A DNA stretch of 5,661 nucleotides from an uncultured Spartobacteria bacterium (GCA_903915315.1 CAIWSO010000266.1:1-5661), one strand, 5' to 3'. Counted from the stretch's first letter, positions 1-5,655 are shown. Notes: a model not told the origin generated them from the sequence alone. Numbers and translations are program-made.

Positions 1-56
1 GATCTCGATCGTTCCCGCTATTGCGGGGGGCTAAGGTTCGGGATAGTGTTCAAGCT

Positions 57-305
57 ATGGCTAATTCTCGGACGCGCCTCTGGTTGATCTTCCCGCCTAA
101 GCTGATCACTCGTCCGATTCTTTGGGAGCTCTCGAAAGAGTTCTCAGTTGTAACCAACATCCGACAGGCCAGCGTGACTGATGAGGTTGGAATTGTATCG
201 CTCTCACTGGAGGGAGAGGCGGACGAGATAAGCAGGGCGATCGCATGGATGGAAGGGTTGGGGGTCAAGGTTGACCCAGTGGAGCTCAACACGATCGCGA
301 GTTAG
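57..305 (+). CDS. Small stand-alone NIL-domain protein
   Basis: This 82-residue protein consists almost entirely of one NIL-type (ACT-like ferredoxin-fold) domain. After a short N-terminal tag it shows the family pattern: a first beta strand (RLWLIFPPKLITRPILWEL), a helix and second strand around VVTNIRQASV, the strand VGIVSLSLEG, then a helix (ADEISRAIAWMEGLGV) and a final strand (KVDPVEL). NIL domains are known at the C-terminus of the methionine importer ATPase MetN, where they bind methionine. They also occur as free small proteins or fused to ferredoxins near sulfur and homocysteine genes. No ATPase or iron-sulfur cysteine cluster is present here, so a ligand-sensing or sulfur-metabolism accessory role is inference only. 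I chose the ATG at 57 because homologous stand-alone proteins begin just before the RLWL strand. The frame stays open upstream through a TTG at 21 to the window edge, so a longer protein cannot be excluded. No clear ribosome binding site precedes it. The domain call is firm and the function is unknown. Confidence 0.82.
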   Translation: MANSRTRLWLIFPPKLITRPILWELSKEFSVVTNIRQASVTDEVGIVSLSLEGEADEISRAIAWMEGLGVKVDPVELNTIAS

Positions 306-334
306 GCGGCTTAAGGTTTTGCAGCGTGGGAAGC

Positions 335-360
335 TCCTCCTCGCAGGAGGGTTCGTTGTT
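335..360 (+). terminator. Candidate terminator of the NIL gene
   Basis: About 30 bases after the NIL stop codon, CCTCCT (336-341) pairs perfectly with AGGAGG (345-350) across a three-base CGC loop. A further T-G wobble can close the base. The downstream bases GTTCGTTGTT are T-rich but interrupted. This fits a weak intrinsic terminator. The stem is short and the U-tract imperfect, so confidence is low. Confidence 0.28.
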
Positions 361-488
361 CCTCCCGAAGGATCGGCCATTTTCTCGCACTTCAGTGATT
401 GCAGCCCAATTTCAAGGGCTCGTCACTCGGCGCAATATTGTGAAGTTTACCTGCCCTCGTTCGTCTTTTCGACGAGAGCGGCAATTAC

Positions 489-512
489 AACGGGGGGGCC
501 GTTGCCCCCGTT
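489..512. repeat. 8-bp GC-rich hairpin
   Basis: AACGGGGG (489-496) is perfectly complementary to CCCCCGTT (505-512), with an eight-base loop. Neither side has a clean T-run: the right flank is CTGGTCTTC. It is therefore not a standard intrinsic terminator, although it could help to end the upstream transcript or protect an RNA end. The structure is plain in the sequence; its role is unknown. Confidence 0.4.
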
Positions 513-611
513 CTGGTCTTCACAAAATTCTTACAGATGAAAAGCACTGAATACGCGAGAGTTGTTGCACAATCTTTTCATCAAACCGAAAACCAACCCT
601 TGCCTCATGGA

Positions 612-621
612 GGTGCGCACC
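612..621. repeat. Perfect 10-bp palindrome GGTGCGCACC
   Basis: GGTGCGCACC is its own reverse complement. It ends one base before the larger dyad at 623-656. It could be half of a composite regulatory site upstream of sucC, but a 10-base palindrome can also arise by chance in a GC-rich stretch. Confidence 0.35.
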
Positions 622-622
622 C

Positions 623-656
623 TACAAAACCCGTTCGCCACAGAACCTGTTTTGTA
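623..656. promoter_or_regulatory. 34-base dyad (putative operator or RNA hairpin) upstream of sucC
   Basis: The outer arms TACAAAAC (623-630) and GTTTTGTA (649-656) are exact reverse complements. Inside them GTTC (633-636) and GAAC (643-646) also pair, with a 2x2 mismatch (CC opposite CT) between the two segments and a six-base centre, GCCACA. In total 12 of 14 positions are symmetric. The size and symmetry suit a dimeric transcription factor site. As RNA it would form a stable stem-loop. It lies about 120 bases before the sucC start, in gene-free DNA, so control of the TCA cluster is a natural inference. The inner half-sites run GTTC-N6-GAAC, the opposite orientation to a Gram-positive LexA box. 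I do not recognise the regulator. Confidence 0.45.
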
Positions 657-666
657 CCCGACTAAA

Positions 667-750
667 GTCCACACATCGGATTTTCGACCCATACGTCGGC
701 AAGTCTCCGGTGCTTCGACGGGCAGACGCGGCGATGTAGACCTTTTTCCC
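667..750 (+). promoter_or_regulatory. Possible structured 5' leader of sucC
   Basis: ACATCG (673-678) pairs with CGATGT (732-737), and GTC (667-669) with GAC (739-741), enclosing an inner hairpin. In that hairpin CGTCG (694-698) and AAG (701-703) pair with CTT (713-715) and CGACG (716-720), with a two-base bulge. The closing helix is followed directly by C and five Ts (743-747), about 30 bases before the sucC ATG. This could be a folded leader or an attenuator-like element. It matches no riboswitch I can name, and helices this short could be coincidental. Confidence 0.22.
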
Positions 751-776
751 ACAGTTTAGTTGCTTCCACCAGATTC

Positions 777-1964
777 ATGAATATCCACGAATACCAAGCC
801 CGCGAACTATTTCAAAAATTTGGGGTGGCCACTTCCAAAGGCCACGCTGCTTCGAGCCCTGAAGAGGTACATAAAGTTGCAGCATCGCTCGGAGTAAGCC
901 AGATCGTCGTGAAGGCTCAGATTCACGCTGGCGGCCGAGGGAAAGGCGTATTCAAGAATGGATTTAAAGGGGGAGTTCACGTTTGTAAGACCCCCGATGA
1001 AGCCCGTGATCTGGCTGCAAAGATGCTCGGCCAAACATTGGTCACACCCCAGACTGGAGAGGAGGGGCGCGTCGTGAACAAGCTTCTGGTTGCGGAGGCG
1101 GTAGATATCTCCCGCGAACTATATTTCGCCATTCTTTTCGACCGTGAAACTTCTGGTCCAATGGTCATTGCCAGCACCGAGGGCGGTGTAGACATCGAAT
1201 CCGTGGCGCACGATACGCCTGAGAAAATCCTCCGGATTGCGATTGATCCGCTCCTCGGCATTCAGGGCTATCAGACGCGCAAAATTGCAGCAGCGCTCGG
1301 ACTCAGAGGTCCATTGATGACTCAGGCAAGCAAACTTTTCACTTCACTGTATCGGGCTTTTATCGAAAGCGATTGCTCACAGGTAGAGGTCAATCCCCTG
1401 GTGGTGACTCCGGACGGCCGCCTGTTGGCATTGGATGCCAAGTTCAACTTTGATGACAATGCTCTGTACCGGCAACCAGCTATCGTTGCGATGCGGGACA
1501 AAGCTGAGGAAGACCCGCGTGAGGTGGCGGCGAGCGAATATAGCCTCAACTACATAGGTCTGGATGGGAACATCGCCTGCCTTGTTAACGGCGCGGGACT
1601 CGCGATGGCCACGATGGACATCATCCAACATGCCGGAGGCAAACCCGCCAACTTCCTTGATGTTGGCGGCGGCGCAACTAAGGAACAAGTGGTAGCCGCA
1701 TTCAAAATCATTCTCTCGGACAAAGCAGTAAGAGGTATCCTAGTAAATATTTTCGGAGGCATCATGGACTGCGATGTGATCGCCAAAGGCATCGTTGAAG
1801 CGGTTAAAGAAGTGGGCCTCCATCTCCCGCTAGTCGTACGCTTGGAAGGCAACAATGTTGAGGCGGGTAAAAAGACCCTCGCAGGAAGCGGAGTATCAAT
1901 CATCGGTGCCACCAGTTTGGCCGAGGCCGCAGACAAGATAGTCGCTGCTGTCCACACGAAGTAA
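777..1964 (+). CDS. sucC: Succinyl-CoA synthetase (ADP/GDP-forming), beta subunit
   Basis: With SucD, this cytoplasmic enzyme converts succinyl-CoA, phosphate and ADP or GDP to succinate, CoA and the nucleoside triphosphate. The 395-residue length is normal. An ATP-grasp domain covers roughly residues 1-240. It opens with MNIHEYQARELF and has the nucleotide-binding lysine region VVKAQIHAGGRGK (44-56), the strand LLVAEAVDISRELY, and the metal ligands Asn206 in EVNPLV and Asp220 in ALDAKF. The C-terminal ligase (CoA-ligase) domain follows, with NGAGLAMATMD (271-281), the DVGGGA loop (295-300), NIFGGI (324-329) and RLEGNN (355-360). The family usually has Thr or a similar residue at the second-last position of that last motif. 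The start at 777 matches the canonical N-terminus. No Shine-Dalgarno sequence is present in the preceding TTGCTTCCACCAGATTC. It is the first gene of the cluster, and the following gene encodes its partner subunit. ATP versus GTP preference cannot be decided. Confidence 0.97.
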   Translation: MNIHEYQARELFQKFGVATSKGHAASSPEEVHKVAASLGVSQIVVKAQIHAGGRGKGVFKNGFKGGVHVCKTPDEARDLAAKMLGQTLVTPQTGEEGRVVNKLLVAEAVDISRELYFAILFDRETSGPMVIASTEGGVDIESVAHDTPEKILRIAIDPLLGIQGYQTRKIAAALGLRGPLMTQASKLFTSLYRAFIESDCSQVEVNPLVVTPDGRLLALDAKFNFDDNALYRQPAIVAMRDKAEEDPREVAASEYSLNYIGLDGNIACLVNGAGLAMATMDIIQHAGGKPANFLDVGGGATKEQVVAAFKIILSDKAVRGILVNIFGGIMDCDVIAKGIVEAVKEVGLHLPLVVRLEGNNVEAGKKTLAGSGVSIIGATSLAEAADKIVAAVHTK

Positions 1965-2000
1965 CTCCCAACACGCAAAAGCGCTTCATTCTTAAGCCCA

Positions 2001-2021
2001 CCGTTCACTCCTCCACTTTCC
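2001..2021 (+). promoter_or_regulatory. SD-less pyrimidine-rich leader of sucD
   Basis: The 21 bases before the sucD ATG contain only three purines and no AGGAGG-like element. They match the 21 bases before the citrate synthase ATG at 14 of 21 positions, including TTCAC placed exactly 13 bases upstream of both starts. This supports the chosen start. It suggests a lineage-specific initiation leader rather than Shine-Dalgarno pairing. Confidence 0.35.
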
Positions 2022-2930
2022 ATGGCTATTCTTGTCACTCCGCAAACCCGAATCCTCGTCCAAGGCATCACCGGTAGTTTTGGCGCCAAACACGCCCAAC
2101 TCTCACTCGACTATGGATCGAAAATTGTCGCCGGCGTCACTCCCGGAAAAGGAGGTCAGTTTTTCGAGCACGGTTCACACAAGGTGCCAATTTTTGACAC
2201 AGTCGAAGAAGCCGCTCGCGAAACCGGCGCAACGGTATCAGTGGTTTTCGTCCCGCCCCCATTTGCGGCCGATGCGATCTTAGAGTCGGCCGACTCGAAT
2301 CTCGACCTCGTCGTGGCGATCACTGAGGGAATCCCCGTGAATGACATGGTGCGCGTTAAGCGTAAAATGGTCGGCGGCAAAACCCGTCTAATCGGCCCGA
2401 ATTGTCCTGGCGTAGTGACGCCCGGGGAGGGTCCAAACTCACAGGGCGGATGCCGTATCGGGATCGCTCCAGGTTACATTCACAAAAAGGGAAACGTCGG
2501 TGTCGTGTCTCGCTCGGGCACTTTGACCTACGAAGCTGTTTGGCAGCTGACCTCGCGCGGCTATGGCCAATCAACCTGCGTTGGGATCGGAGGCGATCCA
2601 GTCAACGGCACCTCGCATCTCGATGTCTTAAAAATGTTTAACGAAGACCCGGAAACCGAGGCGATTATCTTAATCGGAGAGATCGGGGGATCCGCTGAGG
2701 AGGAAGCTGCCGAATGGGCGGCGGCGAACTGCAAGAAACCCATTGCGGGATTCATTGCCGGCGCCACGGCGCCTCCCGGCCGACGAATGGGCCACGCAGG
2801 CGCAATCGTCTCAGGCGGAAAGGGAACAGCCGCGGGCAAATTTGCAGCGTTCCGAGCCGCCGGAATCGCGGTCGCAGAAACGCCGTCCGTGATGGCTGAA
2901 ACCTTGCTTAAACGCTGGGGCAAACTCTAA
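2022..2930 (+). CDS. sucD: Succinyl-CoA synthetase, alpha subunit
   Basis: This is the catalytic alpha subunit. It binds CoA and carries the phosphohistidine intermediate. The N-terminal Rossmann-type CoA-binding domain (about residues 1-130) shows VQGITGSFGAKH (13-24) and VTPGKGG (39-45), followed by ITEGIPV and the GPNCPGV motif (125-131). The ligase domain contains VSRSGTLTYEAV, GIGGDPVNGT, the phosphate-binding helix IGEIGGSAEEEAA (218-230) and GRRMGHAGAI. His258 in that last motif corresponds to the phosphorylated His246 of E. coli. The length is 302 residues, against about 289 in E. coli. Part of the difference is a seven-residue insertion (GPNSQGG, 137-143) right after VVTPGE. The first motif is ITGSFGAKH rather than the common FTGxQGTFH, so its CoA loop is somewhat divergent. 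It lies 57 bases after sucC and is probably co-transcribed with it. The ATG is preceded by a C/T-rich leader with no Shine-Dalgarno sequence. Confidence 0.97.
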   Translation: MAILVTPQTRILVQGITGSFGAKHAQLSLDYGSKIVAGVTPGKGGQFFEHGSHKVPIFDTVEEAARETGATVSVVFVPPPFAADAILESADSNLDLVVAITEGIPVNDMVRVKRKMVGGKTRLIGPNCPGVVTPGEGPNSQGGCRIGIAPGYIHKKGNVGVVSRSGTLTYEAVWQLTSRGYGQSTCVGIGGDPVNGTSHLDVLKMFNEDPETEAIILIGEIGGSAEEEAAEWAAANCKKPIAGFIAGATAPPGRRMGHAGAIVSGGKGTAAGKFAAFRAAGIAVAETPSVMAETLLKRWGKL

Positions 2931-2969
2931 GCTTTGCACGTGGCACGGTACGCCTCTGCTGCCCAATAA

Positions 2970-2990
2970 CCATTCACACCCCATCTCGCC
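2970..2990 (+). promoter_or_regulatory. SD-less pyrimidine-rich leader of the citrate synthase gene
   Basis: This 21-base leader has TTCAC at 2973-2977, exactly 13 bases before the ATG, as in the sucD leader. It contains no purine-rich ribosome binding site. The match supports the start at 2991 and points to a shared initiation or leader motif in this genome. Confidence 0.35.
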
Positions 2991-4103
2991 ATGACTCTCG
3001 TCGCTAAAGGTCTCGAAGGAATCGTAGCCAACTCCACATCCATCTCCGATGTTCGCGGAGATATTGGACAACTGATCTACGCCGGTTACGACATCAACGA
3101 GCTTGCGGGGAAAGTGAGTTTTGAGGAGATCATCCACCTGCTTTGGCATGGTGAGCTTCCCACGCAGTCTGAGCTAGACGCCCTCACGGCAAAACTTCGG
3201 GCAGAGCGCTCTCTTCCCTCCGAAATCGTCAGTTTCTTAAAAACAGTTCCGCACACGTCGTGCCCGATGGATGTCATCAGAACCGGCGTCTCAATGCTCG
3301 GACTCTTTGATTCGAACAAGGGCGATGCGAATTACGATAGAGCCGTTTCCATCACAGCGAAAATAGGGATTATTGCTGCGTACTTCCATCGGTTGCGGCA
3401 AGGCAAAGATCTTCCTGTGATTCGGAAGGATCTAAGCGAGGCCGGGCATTTCCTGTACTTGATCAATGGCGAAGCACCGACGAAGGAAGCAACGGATACA
3501 CTAGACATCGCATACGTTCTGCACGCCGATCACGGAATGAACGCCAGCACTTTTTCAGCACGCGTCACTGAGGCGACTCTCAGCGACGTATTTTCCGCCA
3601 TTACATCCGCGATAGGTACCCTCAAAGGGCCTTTGCACGGCGGCGCAAATGAGGGAGTGATCCACATGCTTCAAGAAATTGGGTCCGAGGACCGTGTTGA
3701 CTCCTGGTTGGAAGAACAATTCGCGAAAAAAGCGAAAATCATGGGTATCGGCCACCGTGTGTACAAGGTTCTTGATCCGCGTGCCCCGCATCTCAGGAAC
3801 ATGGCGATCAAGCTTACCCAACAACTCGGTGAGCCAAAGTGGATTCGTATGAGCGAGCGCATCGCCGAAGTCATGCGCGAGCGCAAGCATCTGAATGCTA
3901 ACGTCGATTTTTACTCCGCCACCGTCTACTACTCGCTGGGGATTCCCACCGATTTGTTCACGCCGATTTTTGCAATTTCACGCACAGCAGGTTGGACAGC
4001 GCACGTATTAGAGCAACTTGCTGATAACAGGCTTTACCGTCCTTTGAGCGAATACACCGGGCCAGCAGTCGGCAAGACCGTGAAACCCATCTCGGAACGC
4101 TAA
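2991..4103 (+). CDS. gltA: Citrate synthase, short (type I) form
   Basis: This cytoplasmic enzyme condenses acetyl-CoA with oxaloacetate to give citrate, the entry step of the TCA cycle. At 370 residues it belongs to the short form found in many Gram-positive bacteria and archaea (CitZ-like), not the longer NADH-inhibited GltA of enterobacteria. The N-terminus (GLEGIVANSTSISDVRGDIG, LIYAGYDINELA, LLWHGELPT) is typical. The catalytic residues are visible: His216 in KGPLHGGAN, His255 in GIGHRVYK and Asp306 in NVDFYS. The substrate-binding segment HADHGMNASTF (178-188) and Arg331 in ISRTAGW are also present. 2-Methylcitrate synthase (PrpC) shares this fold and length and cannot be excluded from sequence alone. 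The succinyl-CoA synthetase genes immediately upstream, and the absence of other propionate-pathway genes here, favour the citrate role. It starts 60 bases after sucD and ends 16 bases before the convergent gene's stop. Confidence 0.95.
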   Translation: MTLVAKGLEGIVANSTSISDVRGDIGQLIYAGYDINELAGKVSFEEIIHLLWHGELPTQSELDALTAKLRAERSLPSEIVSFLKTVPHTSCPMDVIRTGVSMLGLFDSNKGDANYDRAVSITAKIGIIAAYFHRLRQGKDLPVIRKDLSEAGHFLYLINGEAPTKEATDTLDIAYVLHADHGMNASTFSARVTEATLSDVFSAITSAIGTLKGPLHGGANEGVIHMLQEIGSEDRVDSWLEEQFAKKAKIMGIGHRVYKVLDPRAPHLRNMAIKLTQQLGEPKWIRMSERIAEVMRERKHLNANVDFYSATVYYSLGIPTDLFTPIFAISRTAGWTAHVLEQLADNRLYRPLSEYTGPAVGKTVKPISER

Positions 4104-4127
4104 CCGAGAAACCTCTCATTTATTTTT
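4090..4127 (+). terminator. Candidate terminator between convergent genes
   Basis: TCTCGG (4090-4095) pairs with CCGAGA (4104-4109) across an eight-base loop that includes the citrate synthase stop codon. About nine bases later comes the T-rich stretch TTTATTTTT (4119-4127). The gap before the T-run is longer than usual, and the hairpin overlaps the coding end. It is a plausible but imperfect terminator. Two further elements, CTCGG at 4134 and CCGAG at 4155, lie inside the opposite gene and allow alternative pairings. Confidence 0.38.
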
Positions 4128-5655
4128 GCCAAACTCGGACGTAATCAAAAACAACCGAGTCCGGCAGACTTGCTCGTTGGATGTTTCCGGGCCACCATCC
4201 TTCCTGAGTTTGAAATTGAACGCGTGCTTCGAAGTAGCCGTATTTCGCAGAGAACAAGCCGTCAGTGCAAATCATGCCCGTCAGGATTTTGTCATCTTTA
4301 CGACTGCAAGTGATTAATAAATGCCCGGCCCCATCCAGGGCGATTGCAGATGTATCGTTTACCCCGTCCTTGCGAGGCCCAAGATAGCGGTGCTTCCACT
4401 TCGCCGTATCAAGAGTTGGTCCGTCAAACTCGTCGCTCCAAACAAGCTTATAATCCGTAGTGGGCGGCCCATTGAGGGGTTGACCGCCAACTCCCGAATC
4501 AATCAGTTTACCAACTTTTTCAGCCCACATTTCACCGTGCTTTTGTAATCCTGCACCGTTGAAATGAACGCCGGTACGATATTCGGCGCGCAGAGTATCG
4601 GTGTCGGGTCCCTGCAAAGTCAGCCCACTTTCCCAAGCGCGTTGCTGTGCCAAACGAAACTCAGCATCTGAAGGGTCGCTTTCCGTGTGATAGGTCGTTT
4701 GCGCTGAAATCCATGGCAGACGCCACCCGGCATAGGCGCTCACCGAATGAACAAGTGTTTTGAGAAAAACAAAGTATTGCTCCCCGGAAATCTGACGCTC
4801 CGCAGGATACCCTCCCCGCGCCTGACCAGCATCACTCTCCCCCTGATGCCATAGGACTGCCCGCGCACCACGATTCCCAAGAGCGTCGACGCGAGAACAC
4901 AGGCTACCATACAGCTTTCCGTCGCTCGTGAATTTACCATCCGCAGTTGGAATCACTCCTTTGCCAGTGGTTGTTTGCTGATCAAATGCTGTTCCCTCGG
5001 GCAGCCATTCCCGCACGCTGGTCGAACCAACCGCAGTCGGAACGATACCAACTGGCACGTTGAATCGTTTTACAATCGCATCCCCAAAAACCGGCATAAA
5101 ACTACCGCCCTTGCCTGAAGCCCCGCGCTGCGGATCATCCGCGAGCCCCCATGTTTTACCATCGAAAGCAGACAAACGCCCGCTCTGCGGATGTTGCAGA
5201 ACAGAGCCATAATTCGCGGCATTCGATTGCCCAGCCACAATGAAAACCTCCCCAATTCCAAAGCTCCCGACCGAAGAACTTGTGGCCAATGTTCCACCGT
5301 TGAGCGCACGCACCTCAAGCCGATACCAACCGCCTGCTGGGGCCGTAGCCACAAAATTGAAGCCTCCTTTTTGGAGGGCTGCAGGAAACTCAACCCACTT
5401 CTCCGGCAGCGCGTTGCCATCCAAACTTTGCCCTACGACCCTATACTCCCATTGTTCCGCTTCAATTGAGCTTCGGCCGTGCAGTCTAAAAGTGCCCGTA
5501 TTCCGATCACTCCTCTGGAACACCTGAAATTCCTGGGGCGACTGAATAGCCAACTCAGCGCCAGAAATCTGCGTTTGCAGAAACCCCACCAGTAGAAAGG
5601 ACAACCCCGCAAAAGCATGCGCGAAATACCGACCGCTAGGGGGGACACATGACAT
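4120..5655 (-). CDS. Secreted SASA-type carbohydrate esterase fused to a GH16 domain lacking its catalytic core
   Basis: From the ATG at 5655 this is a 511-residue exported protein. A signal peptide spans about residues 1-33 (hydrophobic LSFLLVGFL, likely cleavage after ISGA). A beta-sandwich region (34-132) follows. Next comes an SGNH/SASA (sialate O-acetylesterase-like, PF03629-type) domain at about 133-388. It has the nucleophile motif AGQSN (Ser144), the block VPVGIVPTAVGSTSVREWL, the WHQGESD motif (269-275) and GVHFN with the probable catalytic His364. A short linker leads to a GH16-like segment (401-511) that starts YKLVWSDEFDGPTLD and continues to YGYFEARVQFQ. After GWW (486-488) it jumps to PGNI and then the usual last strand, LPDSVVFDYVRVW. 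The GH16 catalytic E-x-D-x-x-E region is absent, so that domain should have no hydrolase activity. The esterase domain appears intact and probably removes acetyl groups from a polysaccharide or glycan outside the cytoplasm; the substrate is unknown. The frame also runs through a GTG at 5661, so the start could lie upstream of the window. Confidence 0.85.
   Translation of the reverse strand: MSCVPPSGRYFAHAFAGLSFLLVGFLQTQISGAELAIQSPQEFQVFQRSDRNTGTFRLHGRSSIEAEQWEYRVVGQSLDGNALPEKWVEFPAALQKGGFNFVATAPAGGWYRLEVRALNGGTLATSSSVGSFGIGEVFIVAGQSNAANYGSVLQHPQSGRLSAFDGKTWGLADDPQRGASGKGGSFMPVFGDAIVKRFNVPVGIVPTAVGSTSVREWLPEGTAFDQQTTTGKGVIPTADGKFTSDGKLYGSLCSRVDALGNRGARAVLWHQGESDAGQARGGYPAERQISGEQYFVFLKTLVHSVSAYAGWRLPWISAQTTYHTESDPSDAEFRLAQQRAWESGLTLQGPDTDTLRAEYRTGVHFNGAGLQKHGEMWAEKVGKLIDSGVGGQPLNGPPTTDYKLVWSDEFDGPTLDTAKWKHRYLGPRKDGVNDTSAIALDGAGHLLITCSRKDDKILTGMICTDGLFSAKYGYFEARVQFQTQEGWWPGNIQRASLPDSVVFDYVRVWQK
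4168..4194 (-). other. Apparent in-frame deletion junction inside the GH16 domain
   Basis: This marks where the GH16 sequence changes from the strand YGYFEARVQFQTQEGWW to PGNIQRASLPDS. In intact relatives, as I recall them, more than 100 residues lie between these segments, including the catalytic E-x-D-x-x-E strand. The segment just before LPDS in those relatives reads roughly G-E-W-x-G-D/N-I, and the left flank reads G-x-W-x-A-F-W. Both sides therefore carry a G-x-W, and a short-repeat recombination between them could explain the retained frame. No remnant of the missing part exists on either strand nearby. Confidence 0.6.

Larger units (their letters stand above)
306..776. other. 471-base gene-free region rich in inverted repeats
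   Basis: This region separates the NIL gene from sucC. Every open frame I read through it gives low-complexity, arginine- or serine-rich translations without recognisable domains, so I see no gene. It holds, in order: a short GC hairpin at 336-350, a weak hairpin at 461-475 (TCGTC/GACGA), an 8-base-pair hairpin at 489-512, a perfect palindrome at 612-621, a 34-base dyad at 623-656, and a possible folded leader at 667-741 followed by five Ts. It probably contains the promoter and 5' untranslated leader of the sucC-sucD-citrate synthase cluster. I could not point to a convincing -35/-10 pair. Confidence 0.6.

Noticed and set aside
12..29. Hairpin CCCGC-TATT-GCGGG near the left edge
   Set aside because: The stem is only five pairs plus wobbles and no T-run follows on either strand. 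It may be the tail of an upstream terminator but cannot be judged at the window edge.
433..440. CAATATTG palindrome containing a TATTGT -10-like sequence
   Set aside because: No -35-like hexamer lies at 16-18 bases. The closest candidate is 20 bases away, so I did not call a promoter.
356..550. Small reading frame starting at TTG with a perfect AGGAGG five bases upstream
   Set aside because: The AGGAGG is one arm of a hairpin, the genes here do not use Shine-Dalgarno sequences, and the 64-residue translation is arginine-rich with no recognisable domain.
531..752. Minus-strand reading frame of 73 residues in the intergenic region
   Set aside because: No domain or start signal is visible, and it overlaps the inverted repeats that explain this stretch better.
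306..776. Possible tRNA or other standard RNA gene in the long gap
   Set aside because: I looked for a T-arm GTTCRANNC pattern and a cloverleaf and found none.
1979..1986. AAGCGCTT palindrome in the sucC-sucD spacer
   Set aside because: It is eight bases with no loop or T-run and is easily explained by chance.
1550..2089. Long minus-strand frame opposite sucC and the start of sucD
   Set aside because: It is antisense to highly conserved coding sequence and its translation has no family features. It reflects codon bias of the real genes.
2991..4103. 2-Methylcitrate synthase (PrpC) as the identity of the citrate synthase
   Set aside because: It is possible by fold and length, but the sucCD context and lack of propionate-pathway genes favour citrate synthase. 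It is kept as an alternative only.
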